Positions 8,190 to 16,348 of a stretch of DNA of 64,000 bases are shown here, piece after piece. Position 1 is the first letter of the stretch. Every line of letters starts with the position of its first letter. The notes beneath the pieces are model-generated. The model had not been told where the DNA came from and did not search any database. It worked only from the letters and a program-made list of their open reading frames with translations. The stretch is from Rikenellaceae bacterium. GTDB taxonomy: Bacteria > Bacteroidota > Bacteroidia > Bacteroidales > Rikenellaceae. The DNA lies in NCBI GenBank assembly GCA_017935625.1, contig JAGBHC010000015.1:1-64000 (forward strand), in the 5' to 3' direction. The position numbers were made by a program, and so were the translations under genes.

Positions 8190-8657
8190 ATGATAGAGAA
8201 CATTGAATTTGAAGCAAAAGGACAAAACCAGTCGGAGATAAGATTACAACATTCGACTGGTGAGACAACAACGTTGCTTTTCAGCAGTGTATTTCCAATG
8301 CAAGCACAAGAATACTATCTTAAAGCTATAAATGCATTGGTTAAACAAAAGCCTGACTTGTCTCCTAAGGATGATTTGTTTAGTGTTTTTACAGGATGGT
8401 TTCTCAGACATTCTTTAGAAATGCCCCTTGGTGTCGGTACATCAAAGAATGAAGAACGCATCAGAATAGGAAATAGGATAAAGGAAATAAGGGAGGAAAA
8501 GAAATTGGAGGCAAAAACTCTTGCAATGCTAACAGGAATAGACGCTGCAAACTTGTGTAGGATTGAGCAAGGAAAACAGTCTGCAGGAATAGATGTCTTA
8601 TCAAAAATCGCTAATGCAATGGGATATAAAATAGAATTTGTTGAACTTAAAAAATAA
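8190..8657 (+). CDS. XRE-family helix-turn-helix regulator with unknown N-terminal domain
   Basis: 155 residues from the ATG at 8190. Residues about 95-150 form an XRE-type HTH (IGNRIKEIREEKKLEAKTL, then IDAANLCRIEQGKQSAGIDVLSKIANAMG). The first 90 residues are unrecognised and contain a DDLFSVFTGWF segment. The gene is AT-rich, unlike its GC-rich flanks. It is followed 5 nt later by the next gene. Probably a regulator of this small imported group. Confidence 0.8.
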   Translation: MIENIEFEAKGQNQSEIRLQHSTGETTTLLFSSVFPMQAQEYYLKAINALVKQKPDLSPKDDLFSVFTGWFLRHSLEMPLGVGTSKNEERIRIGNRIKEIREEKKLEAKTLAMLTGIDAANLCRIEQGKQSAGIDVLSKIANAMGYKIEFVELKK

Positions 8658-8662
8658 TTAGC

Positions 8663-9091
8663 ATGAAGAAATTCGTTTTATTTATTACGTTGATTACCAT
8701 TACAATAAATGGTTATTCTCAAACAACTAAAAACAATGTGTGTGATTCCACTCTCGCTTATATTTCAAAGCAGTTGGAAGACATTGAATTTAGGATAAAT
8801 GGGATGAATAGATTTAAGCTATATCCTACAGAAAATATCTATACGTTTTTGAAGTTGGACACAGCAACTGGCAAGATAGCTCAAATGCAGTGGTCGTTGG
8901 ATAGTGACAATGAAGGTTCTGTCACAATCAACAGTGAAGACTTGTCCCTTGGCTCAGGCTGTGGAACTTTTGAGTTGTACCCCACGAAGAATATGTACCA
9001 ATTCATTCTTCTTGATAAGGTGACAGGAAGACAATGGCATGTGCAATGGGGTATGGAAACATCAAAGCGGTGGATAAGAAGGTTCTATTAA
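8663..9091 (+). CDS. Secreted protein with an internal repeat
   Basis: 142 residues with a signal peptide ending near NGYSQT. Two copies of a 30-residue repeat are visible: FKLYPTENIYTFLKLD..TGK..QMQWSLD and FELYPTKNMYQFILLD..TGR..HVQWGME. Each looks like a small beta-unit. The second copy ends close to the C-terminus. I do not recognise the family. Short spacing to the HTH gene suggests one transcript. Exported location is inferred from the signal sequence. Confidence 0.7.
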   Translation: MKKFVLFITLITITINGYSQTTKNNVCDSTLAYISKQLEDIEFRINGMNRFKLYPTENIYTFLKLDTATGKIAQMQWSLDSDNEGSVTINSEDLSLGSGCGTFELYPTKNMYQFILLDKVTGRQWHVQWGMETSKRWIRRFY

Positions 9092-9100
9092 AAAACTGTC

Positions 9101-10201
9101 ATGAAGAAGATACAACGTAGGCATGAATCGCATATGCTTACATATGCGATTGCTAAAGATGGTCGTTTAGTCAATGTCGATGAGGTACAGACAGGGCAAG
9201 ATTGCAACTGTATCTGCCCTGCCTGTAAAGAGCCATTAGTCGCCAAAAACAATGGATTGGTTCGTGTTCACCATTTTGCTCATCAGTCTGGTTCGGAATG
9301 TAATTTGGCTTATGAATCAATGTTGCATCTTCTTGCTAAGGAACGTGTACAATACGCATTTCTGAATGCAGAACGCTTTTATCTTGACTTTGAATACAGG
9401 TCATATTGCCCTAATGAGAATCAGTGTAAGTATGTAAAGTACGACTATTGCTATTCTAAGAAAAGAAAGCGTTTCAATCTGAAAGACTACTATGATAGGT
9501 GTGAACAGGAAGTTGCGTATGACGGAATCAAAAGACGTTCTGATTTGAAACTGTTTTCTTCTACAGTTCCACAAAGACCTCCAATTTACATCGAATTTTG
9601 TGTCAATCACGCAAGTGAACAAGAAAAGTTGTATAGTGGAAACAAAATTATCGAATGTATCGTAGAAGACGAATCGGATATAGACAGGATAATTACAAAT
9701 GGTTTTATAGAAGACAAGCAGAGAGATGATGAATACGACCAAATATCAGAATCGAAAATCCAGATATATGGATTCAAAAACTCTGATTACAAGAATGAAA
9801 GCATAAACACGAAGATAGAGTTCTCTCGGTATGTCCTCTATAAATCAGGAAAGACACGTTGCTATCAAGACTGCTGTAATTGTAAAGAATTGCAGAAGTC
9901 CAACCCATACTCCATATACGAGGTTTGTTTCCACACCCCAGTTGCTTTTGGTATCTATGAGTATGCCAAATATCTTGGATATGAAAAGTTTCATATACCC
10001 AACTGTTTGCTATGCAAGAACTACGTTGATAGTTATACCGCAACAGAAAAGATATGTAGGCTTTATAAATATCTTCAAATATCAAGAAATGAAAAGTTCG
10101 ATACGTCAAGGGCAAAAGAATGCCGTTGTTATACTTTTAACCAAGAGGAATATGAGTGTATGATACAAGAGGGCGTTAATGTTCCATTCGATGAAATATG
10201 A
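9101..10201 (+). CDS. CoiA-like competence-family protein
   Basis: 366 residues. The N-terminus matches the CoiA-like family: LTYAIAKDGRLVNVDEV, a zinc-binding CPAC segment, then RVHHFAHQSG and a following helix with H(L)LAKE. CoiA-like proteins have a restriction-endonuclease-like region after this module; here IYIEFCVNHASEQEK with upstream D residues may be its remnant (about residues 165-180). The C-terminal half is Cys-rich (CCNCKEL, CLLCKN) and probably binds zinc. A start at the internal ATG (9134) is also possible. In other bacteria CoiA helps process DNA taken up in transformation; in this AT-rich islet a role in defence or DNA exchange is only inference. Confidence 0.75.
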   Translation: MKKIQRRHESHMLTYAIAKDGRLVNVDEVQTGQDCNCICPACKEPLVAKNNGLVRVHHFAHQSGSECNLAYESMLHLLAKERVQYAFLNAERFYLDFEYRSYCPNENQCKYVKYDYCYSKKRKRFNLKDYYDRCEQEVAYDGIKRRSDLKLFSSTVPQRPPIYIEFCVNHASEQEKLYSGNKIIECIVEDESDIDRIITNGFIEDKQRDDEYDQISESKIQIYGFKNSDYKNESINTKIEFSRYVLYKSGKTRCYQDCCNCKELQKSNPYSIYEVCFHTPVAFGIYEYAKYLGYEKFHIPNCLLCKNYVDSYTATEKICRLYKYLQISRNEKFDTSRAKECRCYTFNQEEYECMIQEGVNVPFDEI

Positions 10202-10265
10202 TATACTGTGCAATTTCCTCCGACACCGCCCGCAGTGCTTGTCCCCCGCCCGCGACACACAGAAC

Positions 10266-10304
10266 GAGGGCCCGCACGGTCTTCCGCCGACCGTGCGGGC
10301 CCTC
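10266..10304. terminator. Strong hairpin after the TIR-CD225 gene
   Basis: A 16-bp perfect GC-rich stem (10266-10281 / 10289-10304) with a 7-nt loop lies 26 nt past the TIR gene stop (minus strand). It sits between convergent genes and can serve both. It also marks the right border of the AT-rich insert. Confidence 0.7.
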
Positions 10305-10329
10305 GCCGCCCTGCACCGAATTCCTGCGC

Positions 10330-10998
10330 TCAGGAGAGCAGGATGCTCGTCACGTATATCGCCGTGACCGCTGCCGTTATCCAGCCGCAGATTCCGATGC
10401 GCCGCTTGCTGCGTTCGGCCTGCTGCCGCTCTCCGGCCTCCACGCTGTGCTTCAGCTCCGCAACCTGAAACACGGCATAGATACCTGCGAGCGGGCAGAA
10501 CAGACACATCGCAATCGCCCCCGCCATCCATCCCATCGAAACCCGCGCCGGCGGAGAAGACGGCGGAGAGACGCGGGCGAAACCGAGAATTCCCTGCACG
10601 GCCCCGACCAGCTCCTCGCATTTGGCCCGGTAGTCGGGATAGGCCACCAGCCAGTGCTTGCGGGAGAGATAGTAGTCGAGTTCATCGCTCATAGGGGTTT
10701 TGTCCACCAGAAAGGGGATGATGGTCTTCCCTTCGTTGAAGGCCTTGTCCACCTCGTTGCCCACGTGCTCCGACCGGTTGGCATTGGCCGTGAAGACCAG
10801 CACCATCACCCGGCATCCCCGGATGCCCTCCATAATCTCGCGGGCGTAGGGCACACCCGCACGCACGTCGCGCGGAGCAATCCAGCAGCGGATGCCGTGC
10901 TGCTCGAGGGTGTGGGTAACCGCATCGGCAATGGCCTTGTCGCGGCTCGAATAACTTATAAAAACATCGTGTCCCATCTTCGGATATCTGCTTTTCAT
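10330..10998 (-). CDS. TIR-CD225 (dispanin-like) membrane protein
   Basis: 222 residues from the ATG at 10998; the longer frame starts with TTG inside a promoter. Residues 8-135 are a TIR domain: HDVFISYSSRDKAIA, CWIAPRDV, a VLVFTANANRSEHVGNEVDKA segment with Glu82 at the position of the NADase glutamate, and a late LVAYPDY strand. After a Pro/Ser linker, residues 155-222 form two membrane helices joined by a charged loop (CLFCPLAGIYAVFQVAELKHS, then SKRRIGICGWI), matching the CD225/dispanin pattern of IFITM-type proteins. A TIR enzyme or adaptor held at the membrane is inferred. It follows the nSTAND gene and has its own promoter. Confidence 0.85.
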   Translation of the reverse strand: MKSRYPKMGHDVFISYSSRDKAIADAVTHTLEQHGIRCWIAPRDVRAGVPYAREIMEGIRGCRVMVLVFTANANRSEHVGNEVDKAFNEGKTIIPFLVDKTPMSDELDYYLSRKHWLVAYPDYRAKCEELVGAVQGILGFARVSPPSSPPARVSMGWMAGAIAMCLFCPLAGIYAVFQVAELKHSVEAGERQQAERSKRRIGICGWITAAVTAIYVTSILLS

Positions 10999-11031
10999 TT
11001 CTTTCACTTCGTCTCGAATATGCCCGTCCGG

Positions 11032-11039
11032 CAAAATTA
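11032..11039 (-). promoter_or_regulatory. -7 element of the TIR-CD225 gene
   Basis: TAATTTTG on the minus strand, 33 nt before the ATG at 10998 and just outside the nSTAND stop codon. The TIR gene may therefore be expressed apart from the genes upstream. Confidence 0.55.
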
Positions 11040-11052
11040 CGCAGCGACCTCG

Positions 11053-14000
11053 TTACCGCATGCGGTAGTAGGTCCTCTCCCGCCCCCTCTCCGCCTCGTT
11101 GCCGTTGTCGATAATCCGCACCCGAAATAGTTCGTCCGAGAGTTCGGTCAGCTCGCCCACCGCGATTCCGTCCGACTCCTGGTCCAGCTCCTCCCACAGC
11201 AGCCGGCCGTCGCCGGTGCGCGTGAAGCGGCAGTCGGTAAGCACCCGTCCGATTTCGGAGAACGCCCCGCTCTCCTCTTTCTGATAGCAGCGATAGCGGC
11301 AGAGCAGCACTCCGGGGTCGAATTCGAGCCGCACGGTGGAGTCCTCACCCATCCACTTCCCTTGCAGCAGGGAGTAGACCTCGTCGGTCGTGAGCGAATC
11401 GGAGGGCGAGGTGTAGACCCTGCGCACCTGCAGCGACAGCGCTTCGGCCGCCCGGTCCATCTGCTCCCGGTCGCCCACGCCGAACCATCGGAACACGGCG
11501 AAATCGCTGGCTACGTTGTCCAGTGCGTCGTTCACGAATTCGCTCCGGATATAGAAATTCTGCTCGAAGAGCAGCTCCCGGGCCCGGCGGTAGTCGGCGA
11601 TGGCCTCTTCGAAATTGCCGGCGAAGAGTTCGACATGCCCCCTGTTAATCCAGGCCGCCGCATGCTCCTGCCAGGCGTAGTCGTTCCGCTCCAGGATTCC
11701 GTAGAGCTTTTCCGCCAAATCGAACCGCCCCAGCTTCTCGGCCACCCAAATCAAATCGGCCGTCGAAGCCCACGTCCAGCTGTCGTAGCGGTCGTTCTCG
11801 ACATAATCGGCCAACAGCAACTCGGCGGAGGCGTATTTCCCGGCCCGCATCAGACACAGGATGTGCAGAAAATGGTGATTCCAGAAGACGTCGGAATAGA
11901 GATAGGCCGTCGCGTTCCACGGCTGCTTGAGGTTGTAGAGACACAAGGCGTACTGCCACTCCTTGTCGTCGGGAATCGTATCCATCAGTTCGTCGTAGAA
12001 GCGGTCGGAAAGATATTTCTGACGTTTCTCGTTCAAATAGATTTTATCGCCGGCCGACAGGTCCACGTTATTCAGCGCGTCGAAGAGTTCGTCGGCGACC
12101 CGAATGGTGCTCTCATACCGTTCGTTCTTCTCCTGCACGGTCATCCCGAAGCCGAGCAGCATGACGAAAACCGCCAGCACGGCCGCCACGGCCGCACAGT
12201 CGCGAACGAGCTGCTCGATTCTGTCGGCGAAGAGATAGGGCTTGAAGACCCGCTTCCGCCACAGCCTGCGCCGCCTCAGTTCGAACAGTGTCGAAGCGAA
12301 CACGAGCGAGAGCGGAATGCCGTACCATGCCAGACTCCAGGTCGCGCCGTACACCCCGACGCTCACGGCAAGCGTCGCGACCAGCGCCGTGCCCCAGAAC
12401 AGGACGGAAAGAGCGGCCGTCCGGTATCTGGGCCTGCCCAGAATCCGCAGCAGCGCATGATAGCCCACCACGAACAGCACGAACAGCCAGCCCCACATCA
12501 TGTAGCGGAACTCCAGACCCTCGGAATTCGCCCGAAAACTCGCTTCGAAATTCTCCTTATCGGCTCCCCAGGCGGCGATGGTGGCCACCCACGCCACGGC
12601 CAGCAGCACGAATCCCGCCAGATAGCCGAAAAGGCCCTTGCGCCGCTGCCGCAGAAGCGACTGCCTCAGGTAGTGCAATGTACTCTCCGTGGTCCGGCTG
12701 CCGTAGGCATAGACGAAATATTCCGCTTCGAGCAGCGCCGACCGCTCGGCGATGAGCTCCTTTTTGGAGCGCCGCGAGGCGTTCCAGTACTGCGCCCGCT
12801 TCTCGTAGTAGTCGTTCCGCTCGAGAAACTCCCGCTGCTCCTGCGCCCACCTTTCGACCACCGGCCACGAGGTGAGCAGCATCTCGTGCACGATGGTGAC
12901 GGTGGCCCGCCCTTCGCAGTCCTTGCCCGAAACGAACAGATGGGCCGCAATCAGCTTATCGACCAGCTCCCGGTGCAGCTTCGACTTCTCGACCTCCCGT
13001 TTCAGCGAGGTCTTGCGCACGAACCCCTGCCCGTCGGGCGAAACGGTCATCACCGCTCCCAGCAACTCGCAGAAAACGGCCTGCTCGCTGCGGCTCAATC
13101 CGTTGTAAAAGCCGTCGGCATACTTCACCACCGCTCCGCCCAGACGGCCGATGCGCTCGTAGGCCTCGAAGGTGAGCAGGTCGCCCGTCCGGCAGTTGTA
13201 GAGCTCCGAGAGGGCGAACTCGATGAGCGGCAGGTCCCGGATGCGTCCGGCATCGCCGATGATGGTCTTGTCGAGTCCGTCTCCGTAGTCGTTCACCTCC
13301 CACTTGAGGTTGGCTTTCCGGGCCGGTTCGCGCACGATTTCAGTGATTTCGGCCACCCCGACCGCCGGGATGTCCACCACCACGCTCGCCTGTTTGATGA
13401 GTCCCAGGTCGGCATATTGCGAAAAACGGTTGTAGAAGTCGCTGCGCATCGAGAAGAGGCACCAGATGCACTGGGTCGAAACCAGCCCCCGGAGCAGCAG
13501 CAGCGCCCGTCTGCGCTCCCGCTCCGTAATGCGGCTGTCGCTGAACAGCTCTTCGAACTGGTCGAGAAACAGAATGGGCGTGGGCGTCCCCTTCTCCCGC
13601 CCGGCCAGCGCATACCCCAGGTGCTCGAAACGGTAGCTCTCGTCCACCCCGTCGCGAAGCTCCTTCAGATAGGGGCTTTCGCTCAGGAACGGGAAACATC
13701 CGGCCAGGCAATCGACCAGTCCGGCATAGACGTTTCCGTTGAATTGCGAGGGGGTCATCGAGACGATGCGGTAGTCGTCGCGCGTCGAGTCATTGATGAA
13801 AAAGGGCAGCACGCCAGCCTTCACCAGCGAGGACTTGCCCGAACCACTCTCGCCCAGTATCATCAGACTCGGGCACTTGCCCTCGTCGGTAATCTTCATC
13901 AGGCGGCCGGCGATATCGTACACCACCGATTTGCGTCCGCAGAAAATCGAGCTCTGCGAAAATTCGTAGGAGTTCAGCCCCACGTAGGGGTTACCCTCCC

Positions 14001-14607
14001 ACTCCCGGATGTAGTCCACGTGACCGATGCGGCGGCGAATGAGACCCGAAAGGTGGGTGCGCAGACGCTGTTCGAAGGTCGCCAGCTCGCCGAATTGCAG
14101 ATAGGCGTAGTTGGTCTGGGTTTCGTGGTCGCGGAAGCGCTCTTCGATGAAGGCCTTCACATCCTTGTTCTGCCGGAGCGCCTCCTCCAGTTCGCTGACG
14201 TTGTTCAGATTCTGGTACCTGAAATCGGCATCCTTGACATAGACCAGTATGTTGGGGCTGCCCGTCTGCTGCCAGAGGGCATACATCGTGTCGAACTCAT
14301 ATTCGGTTCCCGACTTGTAGAGCGTACCGTCCTGCTTGACGTACTCCTTGCCGAGCGTGCTGCCCAGCCTCGACCAGAGGATGAAGACGGCGATATCCAC
14401 CTTTTCGTTCCGTATGAAATAGTCGATGCCCGACTGGAACGAAGCGGTCGCTTCGAGCGGGAAGTCCTCCCACATCAGCGTCTCCAGACAAACGTAATCG
14501 GAATAAATCCGGTTCAGTTCGTCAATCACCTTTTTGGCGATGAGCCGCTCCGGCTTCACATCGCCGGGCGAAGAGATGAAAATACGCAATTTTTTAAGTT
14601 CCTTCAT
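11053..14607 (-). CDS. DUF4062-like/nSTAND ATPase with membrane and TPR-like regions
   Basis: 1184 residues. Residues 1-150: TIR-like DUF4062-type domain (LRIFISSPGDVKPER). Then a linker with NPYVGLNSYEFSQSSIFCGR, the usual entry to nSTAND1 NTPases. Walker A GESGSGKSS is at 252-260 and Walker B ILFLDQFEELF at about 345-355; winged-helix-like segments follow to about 620. About five membrane helices lie between residues 640 and 830. Next come TPR-like helices (about 850-1070), then a beta-rich tail. nSTAND proteins are typical of conflict systems: NTP-driven switches that oligomerise on sensing invasion. Here the effector may be the N-terminal domain or the partner TIR-CD225 protein. The start is preceded by the 14-bp motif shared with the RyR gene. 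Confidence 0.88.
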   Translation of the reverse strand: MKELKKLRIFISSPGDVKPERLIAKKVIDELNRIYSDYVCLETLMWEDFPLEATASFQSGIDYFIRNEKVDIAVFILWSRLGSTLGKEYVKQDGTLYKSGTEYEFDTMYALWQQTGSPNILVYVKDADFRYQNLNNVSELEEALRQNKDVKAFIEERFRDHETQTNYAYLQFGELATFEQRLRTHLSGLIRRRIGHVDYIREWEGNPYVGLNSYEFSQSSIFCGRKSVVYDIAGRLMKITDEGKCPSLMILGESGSGKSSLVKAGVLPFFINDSTRDDYRIVSMTPSQFNGNVYAGLVDCLAGCFPFLSESPYLKELRDGVDESYRFEHLGYALAGREKGTPTPILFLDQFEELFSDSRITERERRRALLLLRGLVSTQCIWCLFSMRSDFYNRFSQYADLGLIKQASVVVDIPAVGVAEITEIVREPARKANLKWEVNDYGDGLDKTIIGDAGRIRDLPLIEFALSELYNCRTGDLLTFEAYERIGRLGGAVVKYADGFYNGLSRSEQAVFCELLGAVMTVSPDGQGFVRKTSLKREVEKSKLHRELVDKLIAAHLFVSGKDCEGRATVTIVHEMLLTSWPVVERWAQEQREFLERNDYYEKRAQYWNASRRSKKELIAERSALLEAEYFVYAYGSRTTESTLHYLRQSLLRQRRKGLFGYLAGFVLLAVAWVATIAAWGADKENFEASFRANSEGLEFRYMMWGWLFVLFVVGYHALLRILGRPRYRTAALSVLFWGTALVATLAVSVGVYGATWSLAWYGIPLSLVFASTLFELRRRRLWRKRVFKPYLFADRIEQLVRDCAAVAAVLAVFVMLLGFGMTVQEKNERYESTIRVADELFDALNNVDLSAGDKIYLNEKRQKYLSDRFYDELMDTIPDDKEWQYALCLYNLKQPWNATAYLYSDVFWNHHFLHILCLMRAGKYASAELLLADYVENDRYDSWTWASTADLIWVAEKLGRFDLAEKLYGILERNDYAWQEHAAAWINRGHVELFAGNFEEAIADYRRARELLFEQNFYIRSEFVNDALDNVASDFAVFRWFGVGDREQMDRAAEALSLQVRRVYTSPSDSLTTDEVYSLLQGKWMGEDSTVRLEFDPGVLLCRYRCYQKEESGAFSEIGRVLTDCRFTRTGDGRLLWEELDQESDGIAVGELTELSDELFRVRIIDNGNEAERGRERTYYRMR

Positions 14608-14619
14608 TTTTCAACCGAT

Positions 14620-14633
14620 TTTTAACGTTCGAC
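14620..14633 (-). promoter_or_regulatory. 14-bp motif shared with the RyR gene
   Basis: GTCGAACGTTAAAA (minus strand), 12 nt before the nSTAND start; identical to 7493-7506. Confidence 0.45.
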
Positions 14634-14657
14634 CAATCCCGCGGTGCGCCGAATCGC

Positions 14658-14679
14658 ACGGGCCTCTTTCCCGGCCCGT
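14658..14679 (-). terminator. Short hairpin between C39/RyR and nSTAND genes
   Basis: ACGGGCC/GGCCCGT with an 8-nt loop follows the C39/RyR stop on the minus strand. No T-run; at most partial termination. Confidence 0.35.
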
Positions 14680-14691
14680 TTCCGCCAGCGG

Positions 14692-15798
14692 CTACATCCA
14701 CTCTTTCCACTCCACCTTCCGGCCGCAGTCGCCGCAATAGGCCTGTCCCATGAGCACGGGCGCCCCGCAGTGCGGACAGTGCGACACGCGCTCCCGACGG
14801 TGCAGACGCCCCATCATCAGCCGATAGAGCTCCGAATCGCTGTGCTTCACCATATCGAATCCCAGCTTCTTGACCAGTTTGATGGTGTCGAACGCCATCC
14901 GGCGGTCGTACTCCTTCTCCCCGTCCGGCAGGTCGGCGTAAGGCACCAGGTCGGGATGCCGCTTGCGGGCATCGTCGCGCACGGGGCCGTAGCTCCACCC
15001 CTCCCGGATGCGGGCCGCAGCCCACACGTCGTGGGCATTCTCGGCAATCGCCTCCCGCAGTTCGAGCAAATCTTCCGTCAGCTCGATATCGCCGGTGTCG
15101 ATGGGCTGCGGATTGTAGGCCCCGCCTTTCTCGGCCACCCGCACCAGATAGCGGCACGAATCGTCCCAGGCCTCCAGGAAGCGGCCGGCCGGATAGCTGT
15201 CGGTCCCGTCGTCCGAAGCCGGGTCGTAGAGGCTCACGCGCTGCGCCACCCGGTCATACGCCACCACGACCACCGCATGATTGGGGTCGCTCTCGGAGCA
15301 CTCTGCCTGCGAAGCGGCCAGCTTGCGGCTGTTCACCACCACAATCGCATCGTCTCCCGCATCGAGCGCCTGCCTCAACATCTCCTCCGAAGCCTCGTAG
15401 CTGCGCACCACGGACAATCCGCTCCGCTCCAGCAACCGGCCCACGCTGTGCAGCGGGGTTCCCTGCCCGCGCAGCCAGCGGTTGTCGCGGGCCGCCTGTT
15501 CGAGCGCCTCCGCATCGGCCGGAATGCCGCGCCGGCGCAGCACATACTCCTCGCACTGCACATCGCACAAATTGCCTTCGCTCTCGGCCGCCATGCGGGT
15601 CATGGGAATCAACGAGTAGCTTCTCCCGCCCTCGCCCAAAGCCGCATCCACCCGCTCGGCGGTGACCATCAGTTCCTGCAACAGCTCGTCGCCTTCCAGC
15701 GCCCGAAGCACCCGGAGCGTCTCCTCCTCCGTGGTGTTCCCCTCGAGGTAGGCTGCCAACAACTCATCCGAAATCATCTCCTTATCTCTTTTTGCCAT
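14692..15798 (-). CDS. C39-like peptidase / RyR / zinc-ribbon protein with anti-sigma-like N-terminus
   Basis: 368 residues. Residues 8-40 ([19 protein letters not shown]) resemble the opening of Bacteroidetes anti-sigma factors. Residues 70-225 look like a C39/papain-like cysteine peptidase: a Cys pair (C78/C82) before a helix, H174 in [12 protein letters not shown] and D192 in LYDPASDDG as plausible dyad partners. Residues 253-315 are a RyR domain ([37 protein letters not shown]). The tail is a zinc ribbon (CPHCGAP...CGDCGRK). The gene overlaps the sigma-factor gene by 17 nt. I infer a sigma-factor partner that can be cleaved or released when the RyR domain senses a ligand; no homolog with this exact order is known to me. 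Confidence 0.75.
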   Translation of the reverse strand: MAKRDKEMISDELLAAYLEGNTTEEETLRVLRALEGDELLQELMVTAERVDAALGEGGRSYSLIPMTRMAAESEGNLCDVQCEEYVLRRRGIPADAEALEQAARDNRWLRGQGTPLHSVGRLLERSGLSVVRSYEASEEMLRQALDAGDDAIVVVNSRKLAASQAECSESDPNHAVVVVAYDRVAQRVSLYDPASDDGTDSYPAGRFLEAWDDSCRYLVRVAEKGGAYNPQPIDTGDIELTEDLLELREAIAENAHDVWAAARIREGWSYGPVRDDARKRHPDLVPYADLPDGEKEYDRRMAFDTIKLVKKLGFDMVKHSDSELYRLMMGRLHRRERVSHCPHCGAPVLMGQAYCGDCGRKVEWKEWM

Positions 15799-16348
15799 AG
15801 CTTTTCACATCGCTGAGCGCAACCCGGGTCAAAGCCGTCATCGCGCGTTTTTTAATATTGTAAAGATTCGCCATCGTCACTCCCAGGCTCAGGGCCACCG
15901 ATTCCGGTTCGGCCCCCTCGAGCACCAGCCGGCGTATCACCCACTGGTAGCGCTCGTTCCCCATTCGCTCCAGCAGCCGCTCCATATCCATCCTGGCCGC
16001 AACGGCCGACTCCGATTCGCAGAGCTCTCCTTCGCTTTTCTCGTAAAGAGGCTCCCGGCTGCGGTCTTCTATCACACGGTCGCGCTTTTTTATGAAAAAC
16101 CGGATGGCAAGCACCTTCACCCACTGATAGACGGAGCTGCGGTAGGCGAACTGGCGCAGCCGCGCGGCGTCGTTCTCCATCAGGTAGCAATAGAGCTCGC
16201 CGACGAACTCGTCGTAGTCCACCTCATAGGAAAACACGAAGCGCATGATACTGCAAAACAGCGGCCTGCACCGCACGAAGAAGAACTCCCGCGTCACCTC
16301 CTCGTCCCGGTCGATAAGCCCCTGTACGATTTCTCTGTCTGTCATCAT
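15782..16348 (-). CDS. ECF-like sigma-70 family factor
   Basis: 188 residues. Region 2 is recognisable around [17 protein letters not shown] and [19 protein letters not shown]; region 4 (about 135-185) has the HTH pattern [31 protein letters not shown]. The region-2 core is less typical than in well-known ECF factors. It starts directly at the end of the RyR/TrkA gene (no gap) and its 3' end overlaps the next gene by 17 nt, so the three are translationally coupled. It probably directs transcription of this operon or of the nearby RyR/M48 set. Confidence 0.8.
   Translation of the reverse strand: MMTDREIVQGLIDRDEEVTREFFFVRCRPLFCSIMRFVFSYEVDYDEFVGELYCYLMENDAARLRQFAYRSSVYQWVKVLAIRFFIKKRDRVIEDRSREPLYEKSEGELCESESAVAARMDMERLLERMGNERYQWVIRRLVLEGAEPESVALSLGVTMANLYNIKKRAMTALTRVALSDVKSYGKKR

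Noticed and set aside
11362..14625. 1087-codon plus-strand frame opposite the nSTAND gene
   Set aside because: Antisense shadow; no domain motifs, while the minus strand has Walker A/B and a conserved N-terminus.
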